Of a stretch of DNA of 47,769 nt, positions 1 to 10,209 are shown piece by piece. A program made the position numbers and the translations under genes. Source of the DNA: Bacteroidota bacterium (lineage in GTDB: Bacteria > Bacteroidota > Ignavibacteria > Ignavibacteriales > Ignavibacteriaceae). The stretch is taken from contig JADFPP010000019.1 of the NCBI GenBank assembly GCA_022562275.1, positions 1 to 47,769 on the forward strand. Direction: 5' to 3'. Below the pieces are notes generated by a model that was given only the letters and a program-made list of their open reading frames with translations, had not been told where the DNA came from and did no database searches. Within the stretch, counting starts at the first letter, position 1. Each line of letters opens with the position of its first letter.

Positions 1-1974
1 CTCGACTGATAATCGCAGTGCAGGAATTTGTGGTAAATACTCTTCTGTTTCTTTAGTCTTTCCTTGTACAAAATCTGATATAATAGTAATTGAAATTCCA
101 TTAGTAAAATCATAGACGGCTTTTAATTCAGCTCCAAATAAATTTGCATCCACCTGAGTATATTTAAAAATTCTAAAGCCCGTTGAATCATTTACCCCTA
201 TATCTTCAGAGAAAAACAATGAAGTAGGACGTTTAAATATATAGTTATCAAAAGAATTATAGTAGCCTGTAATTTCAATCGAGTATCTTCGACTATTTAG
301 TCTGAGTCCAATGTCAAAGCCAATATTATTTTCAATACCAAGATTTTTATTCCCAATATCAAAGCTTCCTGTTGCTGCGTGAAAACCATAAGAAGCAAGT
401 TCTTCAACAGTTGGGGCTCTAAACGCATTTGCTACATTGGAGAATAAAGAAAATCCTTCCAGAAAGCTATATACAACACCAATAGAACCGGAAAGGGAAT
501 GAAAAGTCTTATCAGATTCAGCAAAAGATGAGTCTGCTATTTCCGCTGATGGTATGAAGATATTATTTTGCTCATATCTAATCCCTGCTTGTAAATTTAT
601 ATTTCCAAAACGGTGTTGTTCAAATATATAAGAAGCAAAACTTAAGTAATCTGCATTTGGTGTTAAGGCTTCCTCTCCTTCAACTTCATAATTCTGATTT
701 AAAAACCAAATGCCAAACACTCCCTTCAAACCGGGTAAGAAATCTATTCTTCCTTGTTTCATTGATATATCTAAAGTCTGACTTATCAAAGAGAATTTTG
801 TGCCTGTTTCTCCGGTTAATTTAGAAATTTCGCTATGCTTATAATCCTGGAATCCTCCTTTAGCACTGATAGAACTAATAAAAGATTTAACTGAATCCAC
901 TTCGAAAGAAAACCTGTATTCGCTTTTTTTAATGTCAATAAAAACAGGACTCTCCTCATTCTCACTATTATTATCAAAAGGAATTCCGTAAACAGAATTA
1001 TACCCAGTTATTCCAACACCTATTAAACCCCAGTAGGGAATATAAGAAGCACCGAAGTTAAATCCGCTATTCTTAAAATCGGAATTTTCTACCTTACTAT
1101 GGTTGGGTGTTCTATAATCTGATGCGCCTCTATTGAAATATGCTCCCTGCAAGGAAATTCTTCCGATACCATACCCAAGTTTAATTCTCCCCATAAATTC
1201 TGAATTTACTGATCTACCACTTAGCATTGTACTTCCAAAAAGTCCTTGAGGTATTGTTGAAGGTATCAGTCCGGAAATAACATTAACCACCCCTCCTATT
1301 GCATTGCTTCCATATAAAAGGGAGGAAGGACCTCTTACAATTTCAATCTTCTCAGGTCCGCTCCCATCAACCGAAACAGCATGATCAGAAGAAGAGTTCG
1401 AAAGGTCTCCCATTCTTAAACCATCTTCTAAAATTAAAACCCTGTTGTTGCTTAATCCCCGTATTACTGGTCTGCTCGATGCAATTCCATTCGATCTCAT
1501 TGCTATACCTGGCTGAAAATTCAACATTTCTGCCACAGAAGAACTTCGGTTAATCTTAAGATCAAGATTTGAAAGTGAAATTGAATTCTGTGAAATATTT
1601 TTTGGATCGCTTAAAAATGGATTGCCGGTAACTACTATATCTTCTAAATGGACAACTGATTCTTCCATCGTAATTAATAAGTTTTCAGCTTCTTTTGAAG
1701 GAACAATTACTTCTTTTTCAACTGACCGATGACCAATAAAGGAAAATCGTATAGTGTATTTACCGGCTCTAATATCTGAAAACATAAACTTTCCGTTCTT
1801 GTCTGTTGCTGTACCAATCTTTAGTGCTTTTATTAAAACATTAACACCAAGTATAGCTGAATCGTCGGTTGTATGCAGCACTATCCCTTTAACTAAATAT
1901 TTTTCTTGCGGGATGATATTTATTGAAAAAAATAATAGTAGTAATCCCCAAAATAAAAATGATTTTAATCGCAT
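1..1974 (-). CDS. TonB-dependent outer-membrane receptor, ZnuD-like (C-terminus beyond window)
   Basis: The reverse strand reads open from an ATG at 1974 to the window edge, giving about 658 residues. A signal peptide (residues 1-22) is followed by a carboxypeptidase-regulatory-like beta domain (about 25-110, with the DKNGKF and AGKYTIRFSFIGH stretches) and then by a plug domain with VVTGNPF, RPVIRGLSNNRVLILEDG, a DHAVSVD segment and EIVRGPSSLLYGSNAIGGVV. The rest is beta-barrel. The DHAVSVD plus LLYGSNAIGGVVN combination is typical of ZnuD-like receptors, so zinc or another metal is a reasonable substrate, but this is inferred from family resemblance. It acts in the outer membrane with TonB/ExbBD. 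It lies 71 bp downstream of a small membrane protein on the same strand, probably as one operon. Confidence 0.9.
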   Translation of the reverse strand, partial: MRLKSFLFWGLLLLFFSINIIPQEKYLVKGIVLHTTDDSAILGVNVLIKALKIGTATDKNGKFMFSDIRAGKYTIRFSFIGHRSVEKEVIVPSKEAENLLITMEESVVHLEDIVVTGNPFLSDPKNISQNSISLSNLDLKINRSSSVAEMLNFQPGIAMRSNGIASSRPVIRGLSNNRVLILEDGLRMGDLSNSSSDHAVSVDGSGPEKIEIVRGPSSLLYGSNAIGGVVNVISGLIPSTIPQGLFGSTMLSGRSVNSEFMGRIKLGYGIGRISLQGAYFNRGASDYRTPNHSKVENSDFKNSGFNFGASYIPYWGLIGVGITGYNSVYGIPFDNNSENEESPVFIDIKKSEYRFSFEVDSVKSFISSISAKGGFQDYKHSEISKLTGETGTKFSLISQTLDISMKQGRIDFLPGLKGVFGIWFLNQNYEVEGEEALTPNADYLSFASYIFEQHRFGNINLQAGIRYEQNNIFIPSAEIADSSFAESDKTFHSLSGSIGVVYSFLEGFSLFSNVANAFRAPTVEELASYGFHAATGSFDIGNKNLGIENNIGFDIGLRLNSRRYSIEITGYYNSFDNYIFKRPTSLFFSEDIGVNDSTGFRIFKYTQVDANLFGAELKAVYDFTNGISITIISDFVQGKTKETEEYLPQIPALRLSVE

Positions 1975-2045
1975 CTATATTTCTCCAGTTAAATCTTAAA
2001 CTAAATTCAAAAAAAGACGGTTTACTTTAGATTAGTATTATTGAA

Positions 2046-2405
2046 TTAAGAGGAGATTGGAGGGGCTCGTAAGTTTATGTTATTGAATTTAAGGAGGGAT
2101 TGATAGCTTACTTTTTCAATAGTTGTTATGCTGTCAAAGTATTGAAGATCGGGAGAATGAGCCGTAATATGAATTTTGGAAGTATTGTGAAGTAATGAAA
2201 AATTCTGTTGTATTGTACAAATAAAATTCTGACCATCAAACGTGCCCAATCCTGTTAAAGCATCATTCCTGGAATTTGAAATTGAATTAGGTCTGTTAAG
2301 GTCTATCTGGTGGTAATGAAGAAGTGAAAGCGCAGAAACAAGAATGTAAGCTGAGAGTATAGATAATGAAATAATTTTGCGATATGTTCTTATAGAAAAT
2401 ATCAT
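2046..2405 (-). CDS. small membrane-anchored protein, DUF2946-like
   Basis: A 119-residue protein with one N-terminal membrane segment or signal anchor (about residues 9-29) followed by HYH, a single Cys in FICTIQQNF, and an LRAPP motif near the C-terminus. Small proteins of the DUF2946 type end in RAPP and often precede TonB receptors for metals, but those usually carry two Cys, so the match is partial. It is the first gene of the pair with the ZnuD-like receptor. The start is an ATG at 2405 with no obvious Shine-Dalgarno. Function is unknown; a role in metal handling is inferred only from position. Confidence 0.65.
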   Translation of the reverse strand: MIFSIRTYRKIISLSILSAYILVSALSLLHYHQIDLNRPNSISNSRNDALTGLGTFDGQNFICTIQQNFSLLHNTSKIHITAHSPDLQYFDSITTIEKVSYQSLLKFNNINLRAPPISS

Positions 2406-2524
2406 AATTTATTATACACAATTTTTCACTAATTTTATGAATTTGCAAGTACATTCGATATATATTTTATTTTTACTTTATTGTGAATTTTAACTGACAA
2501 TCAGTATTTACTATAAACAAATCA

Positions 2525-2554
2525 TTGATATCAAGTATAATAATTGATTATCAA
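2525..2554. promoter_or_regulatory. tandem TTGAT-ATCAA palindromes, candidate operator
   Basis: Two palindromes with the same half-sites, TTGATATCAA (2525-2534) and TTGATTATCAA (2544-2554), have centres about 19.5 bp apart, roughly two helical turns. They lie in the divergent region between the DUF2946-like gene and gcdH, just upstream of a possible gcdH promoter. The regulator is not identified. Confidence 0.35.
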
Positions 2555-2580
2555 ACTACCATTTAATAAATTAAACTTTC

Positions 2581-2588
2581 TAAATTTG
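2581..2588 (+). promoter_or_regulatory. candidate Bacteroidota-type -7 element (TAnnTTTG) for gcdH
   Basis: TAAATTTG matches the TAnnTTTG consensus used by the primary sigma factor of Bacteroidota. It lies 13 bases before the gcdH ATG, which would leave a very short leader. No good TTTG lies at the expected upstream distance, so the call is tentative. Confidence 0.3.
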
Positions 2589-2601
2589 AAAAATAAGATA
2601 T

Positions 2602-3771
2602 ATGAAATCGTTCGAGGGCATCGATTTTTTCAATATTGATTCTCTTCTAACTGAAGATGAATTGCTTATCAGAAATACTGTTCGCGATTTTGTTTCGAAG
2701 GAAGTAATCCCAATTATTGAAAAACATTTCCGTGAAGATAAGTTCCCTATTCAACTTGTTCCTAAAATGGCAGAACTGGGATTATTGGGGACGACATTCC
2801 CCGAAAAGTATGGTTGTGCTAATTTAAATTATGTATCTTATGGATTGGCAGCACAGGAGTTAGAGAGAGGGGATAGCGGTATAAGAAGTTTTGTTTCTGT
2901 TCAAAGCTCCCTGGTTATGTATCCTATTTTTAGTTTTGGAAGTGAAGAACAAAAAAACAAATGGCTGCCCCAATTAGCAAGCGGCAATGCCATTGGCTGC
3001 TTCGGTTTGACCGAGCCGGATTATGGTTCAAATCCTTCTGGAATGATTACAAAAGCTGAAAAGGTGGATGGCGGCTTTTTACTTAACGGCGCAAAAATGT
3101 GGATTACAAACGGTTCGATTGCTGATGTTGCTGTAGTGTGGGCAAAATTGGATGGAGTAATTAAGGGATTTTTAGTAGAAAAGGAATTTAAAGGATTCAC
3201 TGCACCGGAGATGAAAGGAAAACATTCACTCAGGGCTTCGGTTACATCAGAATTGATATTTGATGACGTGTTTATTCCACAGGAAAACATTTTATCCAAA
3301 ACTGAGGGAATAAAAAATCCATTATTGTGTTTGAATCAAGCACGCTATGGAATTGCATGGGGAGTAGTAGGTGCAATGATGGATTGTTATGATACTGCAT
3401 TGAAATATGCTAAAACCAGGAAGCAATTCAGCAAACCAATTGCAGCTTATCAACTCACTCAAAACAAATTAGTTTATATGCTTACGGAAATAACAAAAGC
3501 ACAATTATTGAATATTCAATTGGGCAGGATGATGGATAAAGATACAGCTAAACACTATCAAGTCTCACTTGCAAAAAGAAACAATTGCGAAAAAGCTTTG
3601 AAGATTGCTCATATTTCCAGAGAAATTTTAGGTGCTAACGGTATAATAGATGAATACCCGATAATGCGACATGCTGCTAACTTAGAATCAGTAAAAACCT
3701 ATGAAGGAACTCACGAAATGCATACTCTGATTGTTGGACAAAAGATAACTGGATTTCAAGCATTCGATTAA
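2602..3771 (+). CDS. gcdH: glutaryl-CoA dehydrogenase (acyl-CoA dehydrogenase family)
   Basis: The 389-residue product matches glutaryl-CoA dehydrogenase along its whole length. This FAD enzyme oxidises and decarboxylates glutaryl-CoA to crotonyl-CoA in lysine and tryptophan breakdown. Visible family motifs are [59 protein letters not shown] and TYEGTHEMH, where Glu368 is the expected catalytic base. The SVQSSLVM and SLRAS segments separate it from other acyl-CoA dehydrogenases. The ATG at 2602 gives the usual bacterial length. It stands 30 bp before guaB on the same strand, and its divergent upstream region holds two palindromes. Confidence 0.93.
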   Translation: MKSFEGIDFFNIDSLLTEDELLIRNTVRDFVSKEVIPIIEKHFREDKFPIQLVPKMAELGLLGTTFPEKYGCANLNYVSYGLAAQELERGDSGIRSFVSVQSSLVMYPIFSFGSEEQKNKWLPQLASGNAIGCFGLTEPDYGSNPSGMITKAEKVDGGFLLNGAKMWITNGSIADVAVVWAKLDGVIKGFLVEKEFKGFTAPEMKGKHSLRASVTSELIFDDVFIPQENILSKTEGIKNPLLCLNQARYGIAWGVVGAMMDCYDTALKYAKTRKQFSKPIAAYQLTQNKLVYMLTEITKAQLLNIQLGRMMDKDTAKHYQVSLAKRNNCEKALKIAHISREILGANGIIDEYPIMRHAANLESVKTYEGTHEMHTLIVGQKITGFQAFD

Positions 3772-3800
3772 ATTTTAATAAGAATAATTATTTCTTAAAA

Positions 3801-5267
3801 ATGATAAATACCAAAAATATTCAAGAAGGTCTTACATTTGACGATGTACTTTTAATACCCGGCAAATCATCTGTTTTACCACGAGATGTAAATTTAAATA
3901 CTTATTTAACGCGCGAGATTAAATTAAATATTCCTATTGTTTCTGCTGCGATGGATACTGTTACTGAATCTGAGTTAGCAATTGCTTTAGCACGTGAAGG
4001 AGGAATTGGGATACTGCATAAAAATATGAGTATTGACCGTCAGCGTGAGGAGGTTGAACGGGTTAAAAGATCTGAAAGTGGTATGATTCAAAATCCTGTT
4101 ACTCTCACACCGGATAAAACTATAAAAGATGCATTCGAATTAATGAAAAAGTATGGCGTCTCCGGTATTCCTATCATAGATCTTTCACATAAATTAGTTG
4201 GGATACTTACTAATAGGGATCTTCGATTTGAACCCAATGAAAAGCTTAAAGTAGCTCATCTTATGACGAAAGATAATTTAATTACAGCTCCGTTGGGTAC
4301 AACATTAAAAAAAGCAGAAAAAATTCTTCAAAAGTATAAAATTGAAAAACTACCCGTAGTGGATAGGAAAGGAATGTTGAAAGGACTAATTACATTTAAA
4401 GATATAATGAAAAAAAAGAGTTATCCTAATGCTTGTAAAGATGAATTAGGAAGATTAAGAGTTGGAGCAGCAGTTGGAATCACTAAGGATACTATTGACA
4501 TAATTGAAGTTTTATTGAAAGCTGGTGCAGATACTATTGTTATTGACACAGCACATGGTCATTCATCCGGGGTTATAAAAACTATAAAAATTGCCAGGCA
4601 AAAATTTAAATATGAGCAGTTAATTGCTGGCAATATAGGAACTTATGAGGCAGCAGTTGATTTGTTAGATTGTAAAATAGATGCTGTAAAAGTTGGTATT
4701 GGACCGGGTTCAATTTGCACTACAAGAGTTATTTCAGGAGTGGGAATACCACAAATTACAGCTGTTTCAGAGGTATATCGTGCAACGAAAAAAATGGGAA
4801 TCCCGATCATTGCCGATGGAGGAATTAAGCAAACAGGAGATGTTCCCAAAGCCATTGCTTCAGGAGCACATATTGTTATGATAGGAGGATTATTTGCAGG
4901 GGTAAAAGAAAGTCCGGGAGAAATGATTCTTTTTGAGGGCAGAAGTTTTAAATCATATAGAGGTATGGGTTCTATTACAGCTATGCAGTTAGGAAGTAAG
5001 GACAGATATTTTCAGGATGTTGAAAATGATATTGCAAAATTAGTTCCCGAAGGAATTGAAGGAAGAGTTCCATACAAAGGACCTTTAAAAGATACCATAT
5101 ATCAGCTTCTTGGTGGTTTAAGGGCTGCAATGGGTTACTGTGGTACTAAAAATATTGATGAACTTCGTAATAACACAAAATTCATAAAAATCACTTCGGC
5201 GGGTCTGAAAGAAAGTCATCCGCATGATGTGATAATCACTAAGGAGGCACCAAATTACTACAATTAA
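3801..5267 (+). CDS. guaB: inosine-5'-monophosphate dehydrogenase
   Basis: A 488-residue IMP dehydrogenase, the NAD-dependent step from IMP to XMP that commits purines to guanine nucleotides. The (beta/alpha)8 catalytic domain is interrupted by two CBS domains (about residues 95-150 and 155-210). The catalytic loop is [13 protein letters not shown] with Cys306, followed by [12 protein letters not shown] and MIGGLFAG for phosphate binding and YRGMGS in the C-terminal part. It is full length. No strong Shine-Dalgarno is seen, which is common in this phylum. purD follows two genes later, so two purine genes share this strand. Confidence 0.97.
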   Translation: MINTKNIQEGLTFDDVLLIPGKSSVLPRDVNLNTYLTREIKLNIPIVSAAMDTVTESELAIALAREGGIGILHKNMSIDRQREEVERVKRSESGMIQNPVTLTPDKTIKDAFELMKKYGVSGIPIIDLSHKLVGILTNRDLRFEPNEKLKVAHLMTKDNLITAPLGTTLKKAEKILQKYKIEKLPVVDRKGMLKGLITFKDIMKKKSYPNACKDELGRLRVGAAVGITKDTIDIIEVLLKAGADTIVIDTAHGHSSGVIKTIKIARQKFKYEQLIAGNIGTYEAAVDLLDCKIDAVKVGIGPGSICTTRVISGVGIPQITAVSEVYRATKKMGIPIIADGGIKQTGDVPKAIASGAHIVMIGGLFAGVKESPGEMILFEGRSFKSYRGMGSITAMQLGSKDRYFQDVENDIAKLVPEGIEGRVPYKGPLKDTIYQLLGGLRAAMGYCGTKNIDELRNNTKFIKITSAGLKESHPHDVIITKEAPNYYN

Positions 5268-5296
5268 TTATTTATTAAATAGAATATTCGCATCTT

Positions 5297-6583
5297 ATGT
5301 TTAAAGTTCTTGTTATTGCGTATTATTTCCCGCCTATGGGATTAAGTGGTGTGCAGCGTACTCTAAAGTTTATTAAGTACATGAAGAATTATAATTGGGA
5401 GCCAACTGTAATCACTGCCGGTGAAGTTGGATATTTTGCTCACGATGATTCTCTTACCAAAGACCTTCATAATACAGGTATCCGTATAATCAGAACAAAA
5501 GGAAGAGACCCTAATTCAAGATTATCTAAATACGGAACTATAAAACTTCCAAGGGAAATATTCAGAAAAATATATAACAAACTTAGCCAAACGTTTTTTA
5601 TTCCTGATAATAAAATTTCATGGTCAAAGATGGCATACTTGAAAGCTGAAGAATTATTGAAACAAGAAAATTTCGATGCAATCTTTGTAACTGGTCCTCC
5701 GTTTTCTGCTATGCATGTTTTCAGCCAGATTAAAAAGAAACATAATATTCCTCTGATAGTTGATTACAGAGATTTATGGTACGATAGCTACTTTTCGTTT
5801 TATCCAACTCCCATTCATCGCTTGCTTCATAAAAAAATGGAATATAATGTTTTAAAAGCAGCCGATAGAATAATTGTAACCAACAGAAAAATTAAAGAGA
5901 AAATAATTAATCAACACAAGTTCTTAACGCTTAATGATGTTGTTATAATTACTCATGGATTTGATCCGGAAGATTTTGAAAAAGCCAAGATGATTCCCAA
6001 ACATAACAACAGGATGATTTTAACTTACTCCGGAATATTTATGGTTTACAATACTCCTAAATATTTTTTAAAAGCTTTTAAAGAAATAAGTATTGAACAT
6101 CCTGAAATTGCAAAGAATATTGAGCTGCATTTTGTTGGATTTTTAAGAAAAGAAAACCAGCGGTTGGTTAGAAAATTAAACCTTCAGGAATTTGTTTTTG
6201 ATCATGGCTATGTCGATCACAAAGATGCGGTTTCAATACTATTAAGTTCAGACGTATTGTGGATGATGGTTGGTAAACGAAAGAATATTGATGCGATTCT
6301 TCCCGGAAAAATTTATGAATACATGGGAGCTAAAAAACCTATAATTGCCTGTGTACCCGAAGGTGCTGCAAAAATAGTAATTCAGGAATATCCGGCATCG
6401 TATATTTGTAAACCAAATGATATTGCTGAGATAAAAAAAACAATATTGAAGGTTTATTCACATTATAAATCTTCAAAATTTCCAATTGCGGATGATGAAA
6501 ATCTGTTTAAGTTCAGACGCGATTATCTTACCGAAAAATTAACAAAGGAATTTCAATTCTTAATAAAGGCTGATGTTCGATGA
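5297..6583 (+). CDS. glycosyltransferase, GT-B fold, family 4-like
   Basis: A 428-residue two-domain glycosyltransferase. The N-terminal half begins with a Rossmann strand and a Gly-rich loop (VIAYYFPPMGLSGVQRT) as in the GT4 subgroup that often acts on cell-surface glycans. The C-terminal half has YSGIF and the nucleotide-sugar region PGKIYEYMGAKKPIIA with the EYM acidic position near residue 343. There is no signal peptide, so it acts in the cytoplasm or at the inner membrane face. Donor and acceptor cannot be told from sequence. The stop codon overlaps the purD start by 4 bp (ATGA), so the two are translationally coupled. Confidence 0.85.
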   Translation: MFKVLVIAYYFPPMGLSGVQRTLKFIKYMKNYNWEPTVITAGEVGYFAHDDSLTKDLHNTGIRIIRTKGRDPNSRLSKYGTIKLPREIFRKIYNKLSQTFFIPDNKISWSKMAYLKAEELLKQENFDAIFVTGPPFSAMHVFSQIKKKHNIPLIVDYRDLWYDSYFSFYPTPIHRLLHKKMEYNVLKAADRIIVTNRKIKEKIINQHKFLTLNDVVIITHGFDPEDFEKAKMIPKHNNRMILTYSGIFMVYNTPKYFLKAFKEISIEHPEIAKNIELHFVGFLRKENQRLVRKLNLQEFVFDHGYVDHKDAVSILLSSDVLWMMVGKRKNIDAILPGKIYEYMGAKKPIIACVPEGAAKIVIQEYPASYICKPNDIAEIKKTILKVYSHYKSSKFPIADDENLFKFRRDYLTEKLTKEFQFLIKADVR

Positions 6584-7857
6584 ATGTTTTGTTAATTGGT
6601 TCCGGTGGGCGGGAACATGCACTTGCACTTAAAATTAGCGAAAGTGATTTACTGGAAAAATTATACATTATTCCGGGTAACCCGGGGACTGCGCAATTTG
6701 GTGAGAATATAAATTTAGATGTGAAGAATCACTCTATCATCGTAGAATTTTGTAAAGAAACAAAAATTGATCTGGTTGTAATTGGACCTGAGCAACCATT
6801 AGTTGATGGATTGGGTGATGTTCTCAGAAAGAATAATATTTTAGTTTTTGGTCCGGATGCTAAAGCTGCTGAAATAGAAGCTCAAAAAACATTTGCAAAG
6901 TATATCATGAAATCCGTTGGTGTTCCAACCGCTAATTATATAGAATTCAATACTTCTATGTACCAGCGTGCAATAGATTACATAAAACAAAAAAAATATC
7001 CCTGCGTTATAAAAGCAAATGGATTGGCAGCCGGAAAAGGTGTTGTAATTTGTAATAATTCAGTGGAAGCCCGGGAAGCGTTGCATTCTTTTTTTATTGA
7101 TAAAATATTCGGTATATCCGGAGAAAAAATATTAATAGAAGAATTTTTAACCGGGGAGGAGGCATCAGTTTTTGCAATTACCGATGGAATAAACTTTGTA
7201 TGTTTACCGCCATCTCAGGATTATAAGAGAATAGGGGAAAATGATACCGGGAAAAACACAGGGGGTATGGGAGCTTATGCACCTGCAACTATGGTTACAG
7301 ATGAAGTTTTAGAGTATGTTTCTGCTAAAATAATTGAGCCTACACTTCGGGCATTAGGTACCGAAGGACGAAAGTTTATTGGCTGTCTGTACGTTGGATT
7401 AATATTAACTGATGAAGGTCCAAAGGTAATTGAGTTTAACTGTCGGTTTGGTGATCCTGAAACTCAAGCTGTACTGCCTTTATTAAAAGGCGATTTTCTC
7501 AAACTGCTTTACTCTGCATCGGATGGTAATCTTGATAAAGATGCGATTAGTTATGAAACAGGTTGTGCAGTATGTGTAGTTTCCGCTTCAAAAGGTTATC
7601 CTGAATCTTACCAGGTAGGATATGAAATTAATGGTTTAGAGAATATTCCTCAAAACGTAATTGTTTTTCATGCAGGTACAAAAAATATTGCCGGAAAGGT
7701 TGTAACAAACGGCGGACGTGTATTGGGAGTTACATCTGTAAGTCAAGACAATGATCTTTCGGCTGCTAAAAAGCTGGCATATTATGCTATGGCTAAAATT
7801 CATTTCGATAATATTTACTATCGAAAAGATATTTCGAATAAAGCGATTAAAGCATAA
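6580..7857 (+). CDS. purD: phosphoribosylamine--glycine ligase (GARS)
   Basis: The 425-residue product is the second enzyme of purine synthesis and joins glycine to phosphoribosylamine using ATP. It shows the N-domain opening NVLLIGSGGREHALA, the GPEQPLVDG loop, the ATP-grasp segment CVIKANGLAAGKGVV, a DYKRIGENDTGKNTGGMGA stretch and EFNCRFGDPETQ at the metal site. Length is normal. The ATG overlaps the upstream glycosyltransferase stop by 4 bp. It is the second purine gene in this run, with guaB 1.3 kb upstream. Confidence 0.97.
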   Translation: MNVLLIGSGGREHALALKISESDLLEKLYIIPGNPGTAQFGENINLDVKNHSIIVEFCKETKIDLVVIGPEQPLVDGLGDVLRKNNILVFGPDAKAAEIEAQKTFAKYIMKSVGVPTANYIEFNTSMYQRAIDYIKQKKYPCVIKANGLAAGKGVVICNNSVEAREALHSFFIDKIFGISGEKILIEEFLTGEEASVFAITDGINFVCLPPSQDYKRIGENDTGKNTGGMGAYAPATMVTDEVLEYVSAKIIEPTLRALGTEGRKFIGCLYVGLILTDEGPKVIEFNCRFGDPETQAVLPLLKGDFLKLLYSASDGNLDKDAISYETGCAVCVVSASKGYPESYQVGYEINGLENIPQNVIVFHAGTKNIAGKVVTNGGRVLGVTSVSQDNDLSAAKKLAYYAMAKIHFDNIYYRKDISNKAIKA

Positions 7858-7938
7858 TGATATCCTTTTGTATTCGGTAATTTAATACTTGAATTTATTA
7901 GCTCTCTTCATAATTAAAACCTTAATGGTAATAATAAT

Positions 7939-9534
7939 ATGACCCCTCTCCAAGTTCATAGTTATTATACATTCTTAAAAGGAACAATATCTCCCGAAGT
8001 ATTAATTAATAAAGCATCAGAATATAAATTATCATCTTTGGCTATTACTGATACTAATGCAATGCATGGTATTGTTCAGTTCGTAAAGCATGCGAAAGAG
8101 AAAAAAATAAAACCCATTCTCGGCACTGTAATTACAGATACAAAAGATAATAACAATTACACAATACTGTTAGCAAAAAATTACAGCGGTTACCGTGATA
8201 TCTGTAAAATAATTACTGCAAGAAAGCTCAATGAAGAGTTTTCATTAATTGAAATAATAAAAAAACAACAAACTAATTTATTTATCATTTCTCCGTTTAT
8301 TTACCTGGCAAAAGAAGTTCATCCTAAAAATGATTTTTTTATGCATTTGATTACTACAGTAAAAGAAAAGAAAAATAATAGAAACAGGTATGAATATGCT
8401 AAATCTAATAAGCTCAGACTTGTTGCTGCAAATCCTGTTTATTTTCTTAACCAGGAAGATTACGAACTGCATAAAACAGTATCAGCTATTCGTTTGAATA
8501 CCAGTATAGATAATTTAGAAGAAGAAGATATTGTTGATGTAGAATTCTATTTTAAAAATCCTAAGGAGATTGAGAGTGAGTGGAAGCAATTACCGGAAGC
8601 TTTGGATTCAACGGAGTTTATCTCTAATAATTGTAATGTAGAACTCAATCTAAATGAATATAAATTTCCTATATATAAATTGGATAATAAAGATACAGCA
8701 GATTCGCTATTATGGAAAGAATCGTTTGAAGGATTGCATAAAAGATATAAATCAATTACAGAAAAGGAAAAGGGGAGATTGGAATACGAACTTTCAGTTA
8801 TACGAGAGATGAATTTTTCAAACTATTTTTTAATTGTTTGGGATATTGTGCGGGAGGCGAACAGAAGAGGTATGATGATAATCGGACGTGGTTCGGCAGC
8901 AAACAGTATAACTGCATATTGTTTAGGGCTAACTCAGGTTGATCCCATTAAACACAATCTTTACTTTGAAAGATTTTTAAATAAAGCAAGAAGCTCACCA
9001 CCGGATTTTGATATTGATTTTTCGTGGAAAGAAAGAGATGAAATTGTAAAGTATATATTTGAGAAATACGGCTATGAAAATGTGGCGATGATTTCAACAA
9101 CAATAACATTCAGAGCCAGGTCTGCCTTCCGCGAAGTAGCTAAAGCTTTTGGTTTTACAAATGAAGAAATATCAAGACTCAGCAGAAAAATTCCCTGGAC
9201 GAATGCCAAAAATTTACCAAACCTTTCAAAACTGTTTCCTGAATCCAAAGATCTCAATTTTGAAAGAGAACCATGGAAATCCATAGTTAATATTGCCTCC
9301 CAAATAGCAGGATTTCCCCGTCATTTAAGTATTCATCCCGGTGGCTTGGTAATAACACCAACAAAAATAACGGATTACGTAGCTCTTGAATATGCAAAGA
9401 ACAAAGGGTTAGGATTAATTATTACACAACCCGACATGTATTCAATCGAAGAGTTAGGATTAATAAAAATTGATATTCTCAGTCAGAGATCATTAGGTGT
9501 GTTAAGAGATACAATGGAAAGCATAAAGGATTGA
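7939..9534 (+). CDS. DnaE2-like DNA polymerase III alpha subunit, C-terminally truncated
   Basis: A 531-residue N-terminal half of a C-family polymerase; intact members are about 1000 residues. A PHP domain (about 5-190) is followed by the palm with IIGRGSAANS, the PPDFDIDF catalytic cluster (Asp356, Asp358) and FPRHLSIHPGGLV. The frame ends just after GLIKIDILSQRSLGVLRD, which holds the third palm aspartate (Asp512). The AANS and RHLSIHPGG forms favour the error-prone DnaE2 branch over the replicative DnaE. Fingers, thumb, (HhH)2, beta-binding and OB regions are missing, and Rhs debris follows directly. It is therefore probably an inactive remnant, although the reading frame itself is clean. 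Confidence 0.85.
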   Translation: MTPLQVHSYYTFLKGTISPEVLINKASEYKLSSLAITDTNAMHGIVQFVKHAKEKKIKPILGTVITDTKDNNNYTILLAKNYSGYRDICKIITARKLNEEFSLIEIIKKQQTNLFIISPFIYLAKEVHPKNDFFMHLITTVKEKKNNRNRYEYAKSNKLRLVAANPVYFLNQEDYELHKTVSAIRLNTSIDNLEEEDIVDVEFYFKNPKEIESEWKQLPEALDSTEFISNNCNVELNLNEYKFPIYKLDNKDTADSLLWKESFEGLHKRYKSITEKEKGRLEYELSVIREMNFSNYFLIVWDIVREANRRGMMIIGRGSAANSITAYCLGLTQVDPIKHNLYFERFLNKARSSPPDFDIDFSWKERDEIVKYIFEKYGYENVAMISTTITFRARSAFREVAKAFGFTNEEISRLSRKIPWTNAKNLPNLSKLFPESKDLNFEREPWKSIVNIASQIAGFPRHLSIHPGGLVITPTKITDYVALEYAKNKGLGLIITQPDMYSIEELGLIKIDILSQRSLGVLRDTMESIKD

Positions 9535-9581
9535 AATTCAGTAGCCCGGGACAGTTACCTGTGCTTTTACAAGAGTAACAA

Positions 9582-10068
9582 ATCATTTCCGAACAAAGAC
9601 CAGTAATTTTTGATTTTAGGAATTCTATTACAATTCATTATTTTTACCATGAACCGGAAACTAATAAATTAACCAGGGTAACAATTGGCGGACAAGGTAA
9701 AAGCTTTACATACGATTACCCCGGAAATATGACAAGTGACGGATTAAAAAATATTACAATCACAAATTATGACCACCGAAACCTTCCTTTACAAATGACA
9801 CTAGGTGGCTGACTTTTATTACAACTACAATGACGGGGGAAACAGGATAAATAAAAAGGCAGGCACAACAAACGAGTACTACTTAAGAGACCATACAGGA
9901 CGTGAACTGCTTGTTTATGACAACAACACCGGACGACTGAAAATGACAAACATTTTTAGCAACGGGTTAATGGGCAGGATTGATGTTGAGTGGGAATCCG
10001 TCTATGTGCAGAATGAAATGGGCTTTTGGTACTGGCAGATGGCTAAGCGCGGATCCGTTGGCAGATAA
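9582..10068 (+). pseudogene. Rhs/YD-repeat protein fragment, frameshifted
   Basis: One frame ending with TGA at 9810 encodes YD-repeat-like text (KLTRVTIGGQGKSFTYDYPGNM, then NYDHRNLPLQMTLGG). A second frame from 9805 continues in register as FYYNYNDGGNRINKKAG, EYYLRDHTGRELLVYDNNTGRL and NGLMGRIDVEW. This is the layout of an Rhs repeat region joined by a frameshift near 9807-9812. There is no start and no signal, and the C-terminal core is displaced to about 10.9-11.2 kb. It directly abuts the truncated polymerase. Confidence 0.7.
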
Positions 10069-10209
10069 GTATTATGGGCGGAGTCCGTATAATTACAACA
10101 TTTTATTACCATTATGAGTTTTGCAAGACAAATTGTTAAATTGTATTTTTTTGTAAAATTTGTATATTAGTAGAAAACAGTAAAGGAATATTATTATAGA
10201 AACTATTAG

